A program made the position numbers and the translations under genes. Shown here one piece after another: positions 34,923 through 48,000 of a stretch of DNA of 64,000 bases. Location of the stretch: assembly GCF_003073045.1 (NCBI RefSeq), contig NC_037592.1:14378384-14442383 (forward strand), written 5' to 3'. The notes beneath the pieces were generated by a model. The model did not search any database, had not been told where the DNA came from, and saw only the letters and a program-made list of their open reading frames with translations. Position 1 is the stretch's first letter; each line of letters opens with the position of its first letter. The stretch comes from Pomacea canaliculata. Taxonomy: Eukaryota; Mollusca; Gastropoda; Architaenioglossa; Ampullariidae.

Positions 34923-35250
34923 TACTATAGCCTCATCAAATGAAAAAGTTAAAAATCTGGCATATATATATTTCTTGTATCTTGATATCTTCCATATATA
35001 CTTTCCAGTTTAGAAAATCTTCAATAGAAGACAAATAAATAAGCAATTATGAATGCTTGTTTTTTTTTAATTATACTCCTATAACCATGTATTGATGTAT
35101 GTAATATTGTATTATTTTGTTGTTGCTCCCCCTTCTAAAAGGGCAATGGCCCCGTGAATTAACTACTTGAACTTGGGACGAAATGGACCTACGTGGGACG
35201 AATTGACTTTTGGTGTGGGACGAAATGGTATGGGGTGAAGTGATCTATGA

Positions 35251-36009
35251 CCAAATTATACAAAATTAAGCTGTATTTGAAACGCCTGCATTTTAGCCTA
35301 CTACTTCTCATTTTTCCCTCTTTAATAAAATATTTTCTTTAAATTTCATTTTTCTGCAGATAATTTAATGTGAATTCTATCCACATGCATTACATACGAT
35401 GTCTACAAAAATTTTGGCTCGGTTACGGCTTCCGGTTACTTTGTTCGCATGCGTTTGTTTACATTCACTATGGCGATAGCCCTCTGTTTTATTTGGGACT
35501 AGTTTTGAAATCAGCGGAAAAACAGCTTACAAATAAAAATTTATATCGCCCATTCACAAACAGTAATTACAGTACGAACAAGATTCACGCTGTGCACTTT
35601 TCGGAAAGCAGATGGATGTAATCTGATACCACTGACCTCAGTTGTTAAGTGGACTAAATCTTATTGAGTGTGAAACCGTACATACCCATCCGCTCGTATG
35701 CTGTCAATGTGTCGGTTAACTGTCTCAGCTTCAGTTGTGGATGTCATTCGACGAGATCGCGGATCAAATCTAATCTGTACGGTAGTAAATTCACCATCTT
35801 TATCATGCCATTACATTTTCTAAAAACAAAAGACCTATTAATTGTGCAAGTGATCATATATATACAGTTTTTCGACTAAAAGTCTTTTTTAGAACCATTG
35901 TTGTTTTCAGGCTGGAGAGATCACATGCTTCGACTTATTAAACATGCCATCTTAAAGTCATTGTTTATTTCATACCCATTTCCCCCCCTCATTTAAAAAG
36001 ATTGTTTCT
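35251..36009 (+). promoter_or_regulatory. Upstream region of the ankyrin-repeat gene
   Basis: CpG dinucleotides are more frequent around 35410-35480 and 35685-35780 than in the surrounding AT-rich sequence, which suggests a promoter or 5' UTR ahead of the ATG at 36010. The open frame at 35370-35621 shows no known domain. No core promoter motif was identified. Confidence 0.35.
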
Positions 36010-36084
36010 ATGGAAAACACAAGATCCTACGCAGAAGAGGCAGGCTACCTATTACAACGATATGGTGCCCTTTATCGCGACAAG
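36010..36084 (+). CDS. Ankyrin gene first coding exon
   Basis: ATG at 36010 opens MENTRSYAEEAGYLLQRYGA then LYRDK before donor GTAAAA, 25 codons, phase 0. The next certain exon (36506) needs one carried base, so an extra exon or a different start is required between them. Confidence 0.65.
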
Positions 36085-39000
36085 GTAAAACTATAATTAG
36101 CGAGTTTTCATTTAATATTCATTACTTTAGCATCAGCAGTAGCGCGTAGGGTGACTCGTTTTGATACAGACAGGCATGTAAAATTGCAAAACTTGTAGCA
36201 GAATATAGGGAGTAAAACTATACTATAGTATAGCTTGTAACAGTTAGTGAAGGTTATATGTAATTCTGTTTGGAACCAGCTGTATTTCTGATTATTCACA
36301 AGAGAGGACAGGAGAAGAATGACTTCAAATGCAGTGAGAAATCATTTGTAAAGGAAAAGAAATCATGCACTGCATGTGTTATAGAAAGGTCCACCTTAAT
36401 TATGGATAACAATTTCTGACTAAAAGGATCAAATTAAAAGAAAATTCCATTTTGCCACTGACTCAATTCAGATTTCTCTAATTCTGTTTCTTTGTGTTCA
36501 AACAGGGGGAAATACACTTCTTCATCATGTAACATCTTGTAACCCAACTCATATTTATGTTTTGGCCAACAATGGTGTGCCAGTCAACATTCAGAACAAT
36601 GTAAATCCTTAATAGTTTTTATCTTCTATATTATTAATCTGTATGACATTACCCTTAAACACATGCATTTAAACAACAGTGCAACACTTGTACTTGTGAA
36701 GGTTAGCATAATTTTATATATTCAAATTGAAGACAAAAATAGATCGTGTCCCTTTTCTGCATGACTATGGATCATTAAAGTAAACGTAATTAAATTAAAT
36801 TGCTTGCTTGTAATGATGTGAGATACACACTCAAAACACCCACACATGCACACTCTCTCTCTCTCGCACTGTCTTTTACTTTGTACATCTTCTGCCTGTA
36901 GTTCTTGTATATAATAATTATTATGCCTACATTTTGTCGAAATGCAAAAATAATTACATTTGAACATTGTAGCATCTTTCCATGATAATAAATGCCTCTA
37001 AGGACATCATCATTGTTTTATGTACAAACACATAATTTTCTTAGTTTTATGATAAAGTCCTCAAGAAGCCATTTACTTGGGCATTTTAAGTGAAAAGCAC
37101 TGATCTAGAAAATCTGCCTGTAACTTTCATATAATCATTTCTTCTACCGTCATGGACACATCTGACAAAGATAGGACGATGCTGATCTTCTAGTCAAATA
37201 GATGTATCAGGAAAGGATATAAGAATCAGGTGGTATAAGGAAAACTGTAAAATATAAGAAATATGTCTTACAGGTGGGTGATACAGCTCTTCACCTAGCA
37301 GTGCGTGCAAACAACTTTGATTGCACAGAAGCCTTGATTCAGTGCAGTGCTGATTTGTCCATCAGAAATGAGGTGAACGGACCATCAGGAATCCTGCATG
37401 AGTGAAACATAAGAATTAAGCTCAAAGTTGCTGGAACTAAACAGAAAATAAAAGTATTAGGTTATACAAAATATGCAGTTAATTTTTATTGTTTTATTAT
37501 TTTTTGCTTTAAAAGGGTTAGACATGGATTGACTTTTAACTTCTGATGTTACTGAAGGTCACAGCAAATGTGAGCATATGCTAGAGAAGTGTTGCACAAT
37601 CTCTTTCCAAAGTCATATGTTTAAAGGCTTGCATCTTTCTCAGGCTTTGACCAAAACTGAAATGGAACTAATCGAGTTGTTAGCTCACTTCAATTTGGTG
37701 GATTGCATTAGAATATTTTTTAATGAGTTAAACACATTGACTTGAAAATAATATTGTGCTTGGGTTAGCCTGCTCTACCAAGCCTGTGTTCAGCCATCTG
37801 CACCCCTTCTGGCAAATTTCATTTTATTTTGTCCAAATAGATGGGCCAGCTGCCAGTTGATGAAGCAGAGGGATCATTGAAAGAGCTGCTTGAAAAATTC
37901 CAGGTACATTTTACATTTTTACATAGTGAAGCTGAATCATTTAGGATGTAATATAAGTGTGTTTTAGAAAAAGATGAGGGGAGCGAGTTTTGGAATGGAT
38001 GTGAAGGCAGATAAAGTAAAGGCATCATCAGGTACATTTAAAATTCATTTATAATAGAGAGATTGAAGGATGGAGAAGGGAACGAGAGAGAGAGAGAATG
38101 AATATCTTGTAGAAGGTTATAAAGCACACTGGATGCAGTAAGGAAGAAAGATGTATGTACTCTGTAAAACACGTTTAACTGTTACATACCTTTAGTTCAG
38201 TAACAGTTTTTTTTTCTGAAAACATGTACTGTTATTTTTATTTTGCTTGTAGGTTTGATAAATGTGAATTTTTAAAAAGTGTCTTTTTTTCACTTCAGCA
38301 ATTTTAATATGCATAATAATCCCTAACACTTTTAGAATACTTAACATCTGCTAATATTACTGACCTAACATTCTTCTAGATCTCATTTTAAGATATATAG
38401 TCAGAGTGCCCAGTTTATGCCATAAACTTAATTGATATCCTTACATAGAAAACCTTGAGCTTGCTTGTTTTTAAGGGAAAATACTGTCATGAAAATAGAA
38501 CACTTTGAAGTTGTAAAATACCTTGATCAAAGTCATACAATTTTTCATTCTGAAGGTACGCAGCATAAGAAGACATATGCTGACTGGTAGTCCACACGAA
38601 GACTTTTTATCTATAAAACATTTTTTTTTTGTCTGCACAGAATAAAATCTAGTTTTCAACATTTATAGTTTCAAACAGGAAGACTATTATTAGATTTTGT
38701 TGTGTATGTTTTAGGGAAACTAAGTTGTGGTTAAACTTTCATAATTCTGATTATTATATGTCCGCAGTCCACCATACTATGAATTATAGTATGGGTCCAA
38801 AAGAGAAAGACATAAAATGAAACTTGCATATTAGTTATATTTTGCAGTGTTCATATTCACACTAAAGAAAAACAAACATTTGCATATCTTGAAGTCTTAA
38901 ATATTGGATATATTTGTCACTTCTTATATTCGCATACCAAAATATTTTTGTGTCTGTAGCCTGAACCACTACAGGCAGTACTAACTGGAAACGCTTCCGT

Positions 39001-42000
39001 GCTCTTAAAGCATCTTCGGCAAAACTGGTGTAGTGTAAACAGCATTGTAAAGGTAGCATGATGGACATTTTATTTTGTAGCTTTCTACATGAAAACAAGA
39101 ATGGCTAATGTCATGCAGAAATTTTTCTTTCAAAAAAGCTTGCAAGAAGACACAGCTAGCATCAGATGAACCTAGTTTAGCATGGCTGCTCAAACCCTTT
39201 GTATCTTTCTATATGCAAATGCATGCCTAAAGTTGTGTAAACCTTTATCTGTAGTTGGCTTAGAAATAGCTTACGGCTCGACTACGTGCTCATGTGGCAG
39301 ATTAATATTTGTATTCACACTTTTTGTGATAACACTAGATTGAAAAAAAAAAAATTTTTTTTTTTTAATCTAAACTTTTTTTTAGGTAATGGATAAGAAA
39401 TAATGTTGGCTAACTCATTAAACAGCATGTGATTGTTAATGGTGCTTGCTGCAGTACCCACAAATAAAAATTATAACCAGATCTACTAATTTTTGTGTAG
39501 ATAATAGATTCTTGGCTGCCAGCTGTTGCAACAAATTCTAAAGCTCGACTGCATATAATAATGCTAGAATTTTGTTACAAATTTGATTTTCTTCTTTGAC
39601 AGCAAGTAATTAGTGGCTGTTTTAGGTTTTAAATTGCTGTTTATGCTGTTGTTTGCTTTCATGCACCTCTAGCTTTCTTGTTATATTTACATTATGGAAA
39701 ATAATTATTTTTATTTTTATTTTTTATCATGTGACTATATCAGTTTCTTGAATTAAAATTCCACATTTTATGCATAGTCTTTTGTTTCCCTTTTCGTGTT
39801 GGATTATTATTTATTTTCAAATAACTAGAAGATTTTTCTTGTCATGTATACAGGCTTGACAAAGATGAAAGCAAATATATTAAGAAAAACACACTATCCT
39901 TAATTCACCAATTCTTTCCATGTAATAAAATTTCCCCAACTAAATGCTACTGTTGTTTGAAATGCATCCATGCATTGATAGTGTGGGGTAGTGGCAGCCC
40001 TGGAGAATGGCCGTTTCAAGTTGCTGAGTCACCTGGTAAGGACAACCTGGGCAAGTACAACCACTATTGTCAAGGTATACATGCTCTGAATTGTGGGAAT
40101 ACTTTACAATTTTCATGTATATATCAGGTTAGGTGGTGGCCATGTCTAACCTGACAGCTGTTCTGTTGTTCTTGTGTTTTAAAGTTATTTTTGTCTTTCC
40201 AGTTTTTTAAATGCATCTGTTATACTGAAAAATTTATTATTTTAAGAATAATAGCATGTAATGTAACATAAAATATGACATGGATGTTATGCTTTTCTGT
40301 GGAATTACAATTTTTTTATACTTTTAAATAGGAACAGATAATATATTGTGTAGGTTTAATATGCTGTGTATTTTTTACCGATGTATTCTGCGGTCTCAGA
40401 GGAGTTATTTTTTTTTTTTTTTTTTACATTTTTTGTTGTTGTGTAAGTTGTTTTATTTTTACTCTAATTATTACAAGGTATATAAGAATTAAAAAATTTA
40501 ATTGTGTCAAAGTTAACTCATGCGTTGGAATTAAATGATATTTATCATATGTTTTTGCAAGGTAGAAATGTTATTGCCTGCTTTTTGCTATGAAGTTCAG
40601 GATATATATTGCTTTTTGCCATTTGCCATCATACATAACCACAGGTCAATTATTGGACTGATGAACAATGTTAAACATTACGGCCATTCCCACTATCTTT
40701 ATATGCTGGTAAATTAAGCTGCATGGTGTGCATAGATTGTTTCTTCCTCATCTTTTTCATAAAATGTAGTTTGGAATTTATTTTTTCATTCATTATTTTG
40801 TTGACTAGTTATCAAACAATTTCCATTCAAGATCTATTTAATTGCTTATTCTTAGAGGAGTTATCAAAAATGAGATTGACTATTTTTGTGATTTACAGAT
40901 ATAATAAATTTGTCTATTCTTTATAAAAAAAATATAGACTAGAAGAAAATATAGAAATATATTTTTAGTCATTTTGTTTGCTAACATTTGACTAAATCTT
41001 GCTTATTAATTAGTGCGATGTGTGTCTTTGAATATTGTAATGTTTAATGGTGATGTAAATGAAAAATGATATTTTGTAAGCATGCTTGAAATCTTTTATT
41101 GCAGGGTGGGAAAAATCTTTTACAACTAGCAGTGGAACTTGCAGAAAGGAAACCAGAAATAACAAACTGCTGTCGCATTTTGCAAGATTACAAGAATACA
41201 AATGTGAGTTATCATTATCCCTTAATTATTTATATTTCATTGACATTGTAGATGAATTACATTTCAATCAGAAAAAATAAAAACTGTCAGACTTTAAATC
41301 TTTTTGAATTTGGTTTGATTTTTGCTTGATTTTTAGTACAGATTGAGATAAAGTTTTCTGTTTCATTTTCCAAATACAGCTGTCACATTTTTCTAAAATA
41401 ACTTTACAAATGTTTTTTAGTTGACTTTAAAAAATAGAAATATATTTTTGTTTTATAAATTAGTGATTGATCCCGCAGTCAATGAATGAATAAAGTGGAC
41501 AGTTCTCCAGTAAAATACATCAAAAATATTAAATTTTGAGCAGTTGTGATAAGATTTACAAAGTTTTACTTCTATGTTCAGGAACTAATTCATGCTGTTC
41601 TAGCAGAGGATACAAAAAAGTTGGAAGAATTCTTACAGATTCACCATGGATATTGTATTAACACCAGATTCAGGGTGAATAACTTAATATATAGCTTACT
41701 GAGATTAGAGAAATGCTTTGTAAGAAATGCTGAAAATAGAAATTATTGGTCTGCTGAAACTAATGTAATATTTATAAAGGTGTAAACAGGCTTTCACAGC
41801 ATTTCCTAGCATTTCATGATGTCTTTGTGCACATTAATCAAAATCTTATAAATTTAATGAAAATTGTGATGCAAAATAGGTTAAGTGTATTTTTTTTTTC
41901 AAAGCAAGAATCACCTATTATTTACACACAAAAAAGCAATAAGTTATGAAGCAAAATTAGAGTTTTGCTGCAACCAAAGAAATCTTTGGGAATATACAGT

Positions 42001-45000
42001 TTTTTTTTTCTAGGACAAATATGGCAAAACACTTTTGTCTCATGCTATTGACAGCAACAACTATGCAATGGTACGCTTGTTGGTATCTGCTGGTAGCCGG
42101 GTCAACCAGATACGTGTCAGAGTCAATGAACAGGTAAGCAGTAAAAAGATATATATATATTGCTGTGGATAAATTATAATTTTAACTGAAATAATAATTA
42201 AGAGAGGAATTGACGTTAATAAGTATAGCATAGTTCAAGATATTGTCATTTTGTAGACATTCATTTTTCTCAGTTGAGTACCCTGACCGGTTATAAAAAT
42301 TTTTCAATTGTCTAGTACCATAAAAAAGTGACCATCAAACACCACAAAATTGATTATGTCTTTTATCCAGCTGTGTATGTGATTGGCTAGTGGGTTGGTT
42401 TGAGAAAAAAGCGCTTCCATCTAGTGGTGAGTTTGCACTATTAGAGTGGGGTTGGGGGGAAGAAATCAGTATGCCTGGAAAAATACCCAACTGTCAACCC
42501 TGTAACAGGAAAGGTGTCCCATCCAGAAACAATGATGATTTCTGCATGCTTGTGACTGTACATAAGAGCAAGCATCTATGAATCTGCATTCTTATGACAT
42601 CTACTTTTCCTTCATGTAATATGCTTTGGATGATATCTACATTTCTTGCATTTAAATTGTCTTCTGCAGCAATAAAATTGTATGTGAAAAGATACTTTTC
42701 TATCTTATCAGAATATCACTTACACATTATGCTTACAGAGCAAAGAAACAGTCCCTTTGTTTTTCAAAGCTCTGAAGATGGATATTGATCCAGGCATTCC
42801 TCAGTTTCTGTACTCCGTGCAAGAGGATTCAGAAATGATGGAAAAAGATGAAGTAAGCACCCTAAATCTGTAAGTCTGTCATGATGGCTTAATTAAAACT
42901 ACCATTGCAAACAAAGATCTTCAGATATACATTCTTCCTTTTGTTTATAAATCTGTTGGAATATGACATGTCCTTAATTCTGAGAGGCATTCTTTGGATC
43001 TTTTACTTGAAAGGGGGTAAAGTAGCATCAGACATCTAAGGAGAGATATTAATTACATTAAAAGTAAACTCTTTTTTGTCTTTGCTTGAAACTTCGAGAG
43101 GATTCAATTTAAGTTGAAAGTATTTTCTGTTGTTATTCCATAAATGTATCCATTTTTAAACGATTATTCTTTTTGATTGGATTCTTTAGAATGGAAATAC
43201 AGCCTTACTCCGAGCAGTGGAAAATGGGACATCCAATCAGATTATCAAATGGCTTCTTGCTACACAAAATGGACTCAATGTCTGCCAGAGAAACAAGGTT
43301 TAATATTTTACTTCCATTTTGTTTTTTTCATTTTTGTTGTTGTATAATTATGCTTATAAGATTATACTTTTTTTTGGAAAGTGCTTTGTAAACATAATAT
43401 AATGAGAACATATTTCTGAAAAATCTTTTCAAACTCAAAATATGTTACAAGGACAACTAAACCTTTGCACTCAAGGAAAAAGTAGCATTCCCTGGAACTT
43501 TCATCATATGTCTACACACTGTCTTCAGTGAAAGGTTTAGAGAACCATCCAGCCAAAATCATGATTAAGATGGAAACATGTTTGTTATTTGCTGCTTATA
43601 TTGAAGCTCATGAAGTGTTATACCCTTTTTTTCAACTAAGCCAGGGGTGAGCAAAACTAGTATGGCCCATGGCCAGCGGATGTCTTTGGACTGCCCAGTC
43701 TGCCAAAATGTGATGCGCACTTGTTTCATTTTTTTTTATTCAGCCTAGGTTAATTTGTTTGAATTTGATTTATCGAGTACAACGTACAGTATTAGAAATT
43801 GGCAGTCCATAACATTCTAACGCAAATACAAAAATAACAAATAACACGGCTGACATGTCTAATGTAGTTCAAAAGAAAGGCTGGTTTTACAGTTTTATTG
43901 TGAGCAGATTCAAACAACTTCACTTTACACAATAGATTGGGTAAGTGAATACCATTATGTACTCATTTGTTGTCCATTCCATTATCACTAGATTTGCTGT
44001 GTAGTCACCTGGTCTGGGATTTTGGTATTTTACCAGCCCACTGCTTAGCTTAGAATTTTGAGACTGGCCTGCAAAAAGAAAACTTTGCCCACCCCTGATC
44101 CAAGCCCATTGTCAAAGAGATATATATGCATGAAGAATTTTTGTGAATTTTTAAGTTTTAGGAAGGTCATGTTTTGCTTAAAACATTGCTGTCTGTGTAT
44201 CAATTTTAGGATTCTCTAAATGCTCGAGAACTAGCCAAATCAAGAGGAAGGTTGGATGTTGTTGCACTAATTGACAATGTAGGTGATGTTCTTCCATATT
44301 TGAACACTTGTTGAACACTAAACTGACAGATAGATGTAACGTGTATAGTGAATGACATTTCGTAGAAGAAAACAAGCTGGCTTACTTTGAGCAACAGAAA
44401 AAACAATTATAAGAGTAATTCTTTATACTTCTCAGGATGTCTCTGAAGCTTGATAATGACAGTAAGAAAGAATATATGTATATAATATGAGAAATTTATT
44501 TCCAGCAAAGTAGAAATAATTATGTTCAAGAGAATAGATCATGCCATTATTGTTCTTGGATGGAAAACAAATTATGTAGCTCATGTAGTAATATGTTCTT
44601 TCTTTGTTGTATGGAGAAGAATGTACATGCATGGATTTGTGACAGTTCGATCATTAAGCATCATGTATGATTTTTTACATTAATTGTTGCAGTTCATTCT
44701 TCAGCAACAAAAGAAGTTCTTCCTTGTGAATTTGCCCGTCCACTTCTATGGACTGGAAAATCTTCAGTTTGTAGATGAAGTATAAAACTGGCATATTTCT
44801 TATTGTTATTTATAGTGGGATTATGTACATGATTGCACTTCTTTTTTTGTTTTGCTTATGCATGCCAGTTCACTTTCTGTAAAATTAAAAAACGTGAGAT
44901 CTTTGTTTAATACGTGACAGTAGATACATTAAGACACAACCATGAAATGTGTGAGTGAATTGTACTTTTACTTTTTATGATCAAAGCTTTCTCTCTTTCA

Positions 45001-48000
45001 CTCACACACACACTTTCACACCCAGATGGCAAATAATAAATGCTATCTAGTCTATTGTGAATTTTTATTAATAGATAATGAGGATAGTGTATCATAAAAA
45101 GGTGTTGTTTATTGTGCCTATTTTCATGCTGTTAGCACAGTGGAAAGTCTTTCATTGACCTGGTGGCTGAGAGTAAAGACGAAGATGATTATAAAAGTCT
45201 TAAACACTATAAAGCAATAGAGGTGAGTGTTCGTTTATTTGTGCATATGCATGTGTCTGTGAGTGCACTCAGATATGCACCTTTAAGTCTGTGTATATGT
45301 TCCTCTACTTCCTGTTCATTACAATATTTTACCTTTTTACAGAACAAAGCAGTAACTCTGTTTGAAGCAGCTGCCAGGGGTGATTTAGAACAGGTTCAAC
45401 AGCTGAGTGTTGCAGATTTCCAAGACAAGGTTGGTCAAATGGCCGTAAAGATAAGCAGGTAGAATTTTTGCCATTACAGAAAACAAAAAATAAAAGGAGA
45501 AAAGCTGGAGAAAATTCCTGGAAAGGTATCATCATCTCCTCAGTCTGTGAATTTTTTACCACTGTTCTGAGTTTGTGCTTTGACTTAAGAGGGAATGGCA
45601 AGAGTAATAGCAAGCTGGGTTTTAACAGTTGATACTGACTGGCTACTATTATTATTATTATTATTAATCTAGCTAGTCCTGCTTGTAAGTTCACTTGCCT
45701 TTTCCTTTCATTTAGCATGTATCAGAAGTTGAGTTAATAAATTTCATTGCTTTCAATGCTAAAGGTTATTATATAAATTATTCAGAATACATGTAGATTG
45801 TATTTTGAGATTAAGTAAAATCAACTTTGTTCAGCTATAACATTTGTTAGCTAAGACAAGAAAATGTCTACATGCACACAAAATATTCTTTAAGATAAGA
45901 GTTATAAAAAGCTTTGCTTTCCCCTTTTTTGATCGATGTAAACATTCTGATGTTGACCACATATATTTGTAAAATCTCCATTAAGTGGACTGAAAATATC
46001 AGCTGCTTGCCAACATCATAACTATTGTGGTGATACGGAATTGAGTTAAAGCATGGTAAGTTTTTTTTAAACACCTGCTAGAGCAATAATTTAATAATTC
46101 TGAATAATTTTCAGAATGGTTACACAGCTTTGATTCGAGCCATTGTATTTAACCAACCAGATGTGGCCAACTTCCTCTGCACTTCCAGACCCCTCCTCAA
46201 GTTTATACCAGACAATGCAAGTGGCATTTGGGAACATGATAATAAACATTTTCAATTAAAATGTGTGTGAGTGTACATGTGAGGACCCCTGCAGAGTGTG
46301 TGTAAAACTATATTCTGCACCAAACTTTAGTGAAGAAGAAAGGAATTAATATGTAAGAAGTACTGGTGAAAATGAAAGTATAAATACATACGAGTGTTGT
46401 TATGTATGTGCACATGCAAAGTATGAGTGAAATTATACTCTGGATGTAGCAAACTCTGTTGAAGATGAATATATTAGAGTGCTAACATTTTTATTTTCTG
46501 TTTGAAAAACTAACTTGTGGGGTTTTTTCCCCCTCTGTGAAAGCTCATGACAATCTAATGACCTATTTTGCTTTTTCAGTGCAACCGTTACCCTTTACAC
46601 TATGCATGTGCCCTGCCACTTGGGCAAGATGAAATTTTCATTAGAATACTTTTGGAAAAAGACCCGGAGTTAATTGAAAAGAAAATGGACAAGGTGGCAA
46701 TGTGTTTCTTTATCACTGCTCATTTCTGATTTTGCAATATTCGTAAAAATAAATGCTATATATAACTAAGCCTTATAATCTAAAAGTAGATTGAATATTC
46801 AATGGTAAATTTGTTGACAAAGTTTTAGGTTAAATAAAGAATGATTTTTCATTTTGCTGTGAAAAAATGGTAGTTTTTGATGAATGATGGTACAATGACA
46901 AAAAATCTGCAGAGGACATCTACAAGACAAAACACTGATGCCTGAAAGCAGCAAACTACCCTCTGGATGAAAGCCATTTTGTCATGTACCTAAACTTTAA
47001 ACATTGCTTGGTCAGGCTTTCATGATCTGTGGATATCTATATGCTCTATTTAAAAAATGTCATATTCTTTTATATACTCAAGTAAAATCAGTTTTGAAAG
47101 TATAACCAATATATGTTGTCTTTGTTTCTCAGAAAAATAAATTTTATTTTGATCTGGTACTTCTTTTGAAGGATGGCCATTTTCCTGTAGAATACAGCAA
47201 TATGCGAGGATCAAAAGAGATTCGACAGATGCTTTATGATGCTCGAACATTGGATGCATATGGCGTGGTAGGTGTAAAATCCAAGTTATGAGTGATTATG
47301 TGTTTGAGTGCAGGGTTGTACTTTGTGGAGTGTCCTTGAAGATTGGGCTACTGGCCATTCTCTTTGTCTGTCTTATATGAATCTATTATCCTTGCCAGCA
47401 TGTGCTGCTGTTTTATTATTTTCTGAAATCCTGATTAACAGAAGCTTGGTAACAAATTTTCTGTTATCTAATCTCAAGTCTCTGTAAGTCTAATGGATCC
47501 AGACCAAATTGCCCAATTATTATAATTCAAAACAATAGCAATATTGCATGCATTTTTGTTTTTTTAAAACTACACTGATTGTATAGGCAAGGCATGTTAC
47601 TGTCACTCTTATGGGTGCATTTGTTCTATCTAGGCTTGATTACTGTAACTTCTTGCTTGCAGGCTGCCCCATATACCTTATTCATAAACTTCAGAAAGTA
47701 CAGAACTCTGCTACATGTCTGTGCTTAGAGCTAGGAAACATGACAGCTCCACTCCTCTCCTTCATTTTCTGTGCTCACAACCTATCCATTCTCATATTCA
47801 TTACAAGCTGTCTGTGCTGAACTTCTCTTCCCCTATATTCCAGCCAGGCACTCTTCGTCTACCCTCACCATTCTTTTCGCCATAACAACATGTGGTCACC
47901 AGAGTTTTAGTTACAAACCAGTGGAACTCTTTTCTCTTCCATATTATCTGCTTCCTACCCACCATTGAATCCTTTAAAACGCACGTTCCATGAACATTAC

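Larger units (their letters stand above)
34327..35174 (+). mobile_element. Fragment of a LINE retrotransposon C-terminus, interrupted by two MITEs
   Basis: A plus-strand frame at about 34395-34450 gives a motif of the type E-D-E-x-H-F-x-L-x-C followed by His/Arg-rich residues, typical of the Cys/His tail after the reverse transcriptase in many animal LINEs. LINE-like coding sequence resumes after each inserted MITE (SSNEKVKNLAYIYFL near 34930-34975). A T-rich end with the motif gggcaatggcccc lies at about 35140. It has stop codons and is 5'-truncated, hence dead. Confidence 0.6.
33691..35250. mobile_element. DNA element with long inverted arms, split by a nested insertion
   Basis: Left arm: outer block 33691-33730 (tttgtcccacaccaaaag then tcaattcgtccc) and inner block 33735-33843 (aagtcaaatcg, caatcgatcatcgatgaaaa, attaacgtca, accaaaagagaca, gttgttcgaacta). 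The inner block returns inverted at 34214-34326 and the outer block inverted at 35195-35226. Between the two right-hand blocks lies about 0.85 kb of other sequence, mostly LINE (next entries). The 370-base centre (33844-34213) has no recognised transposase. It looks like a non-autonomous DNA transposon; the superfamily is unknown. Confidence 0.75.
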
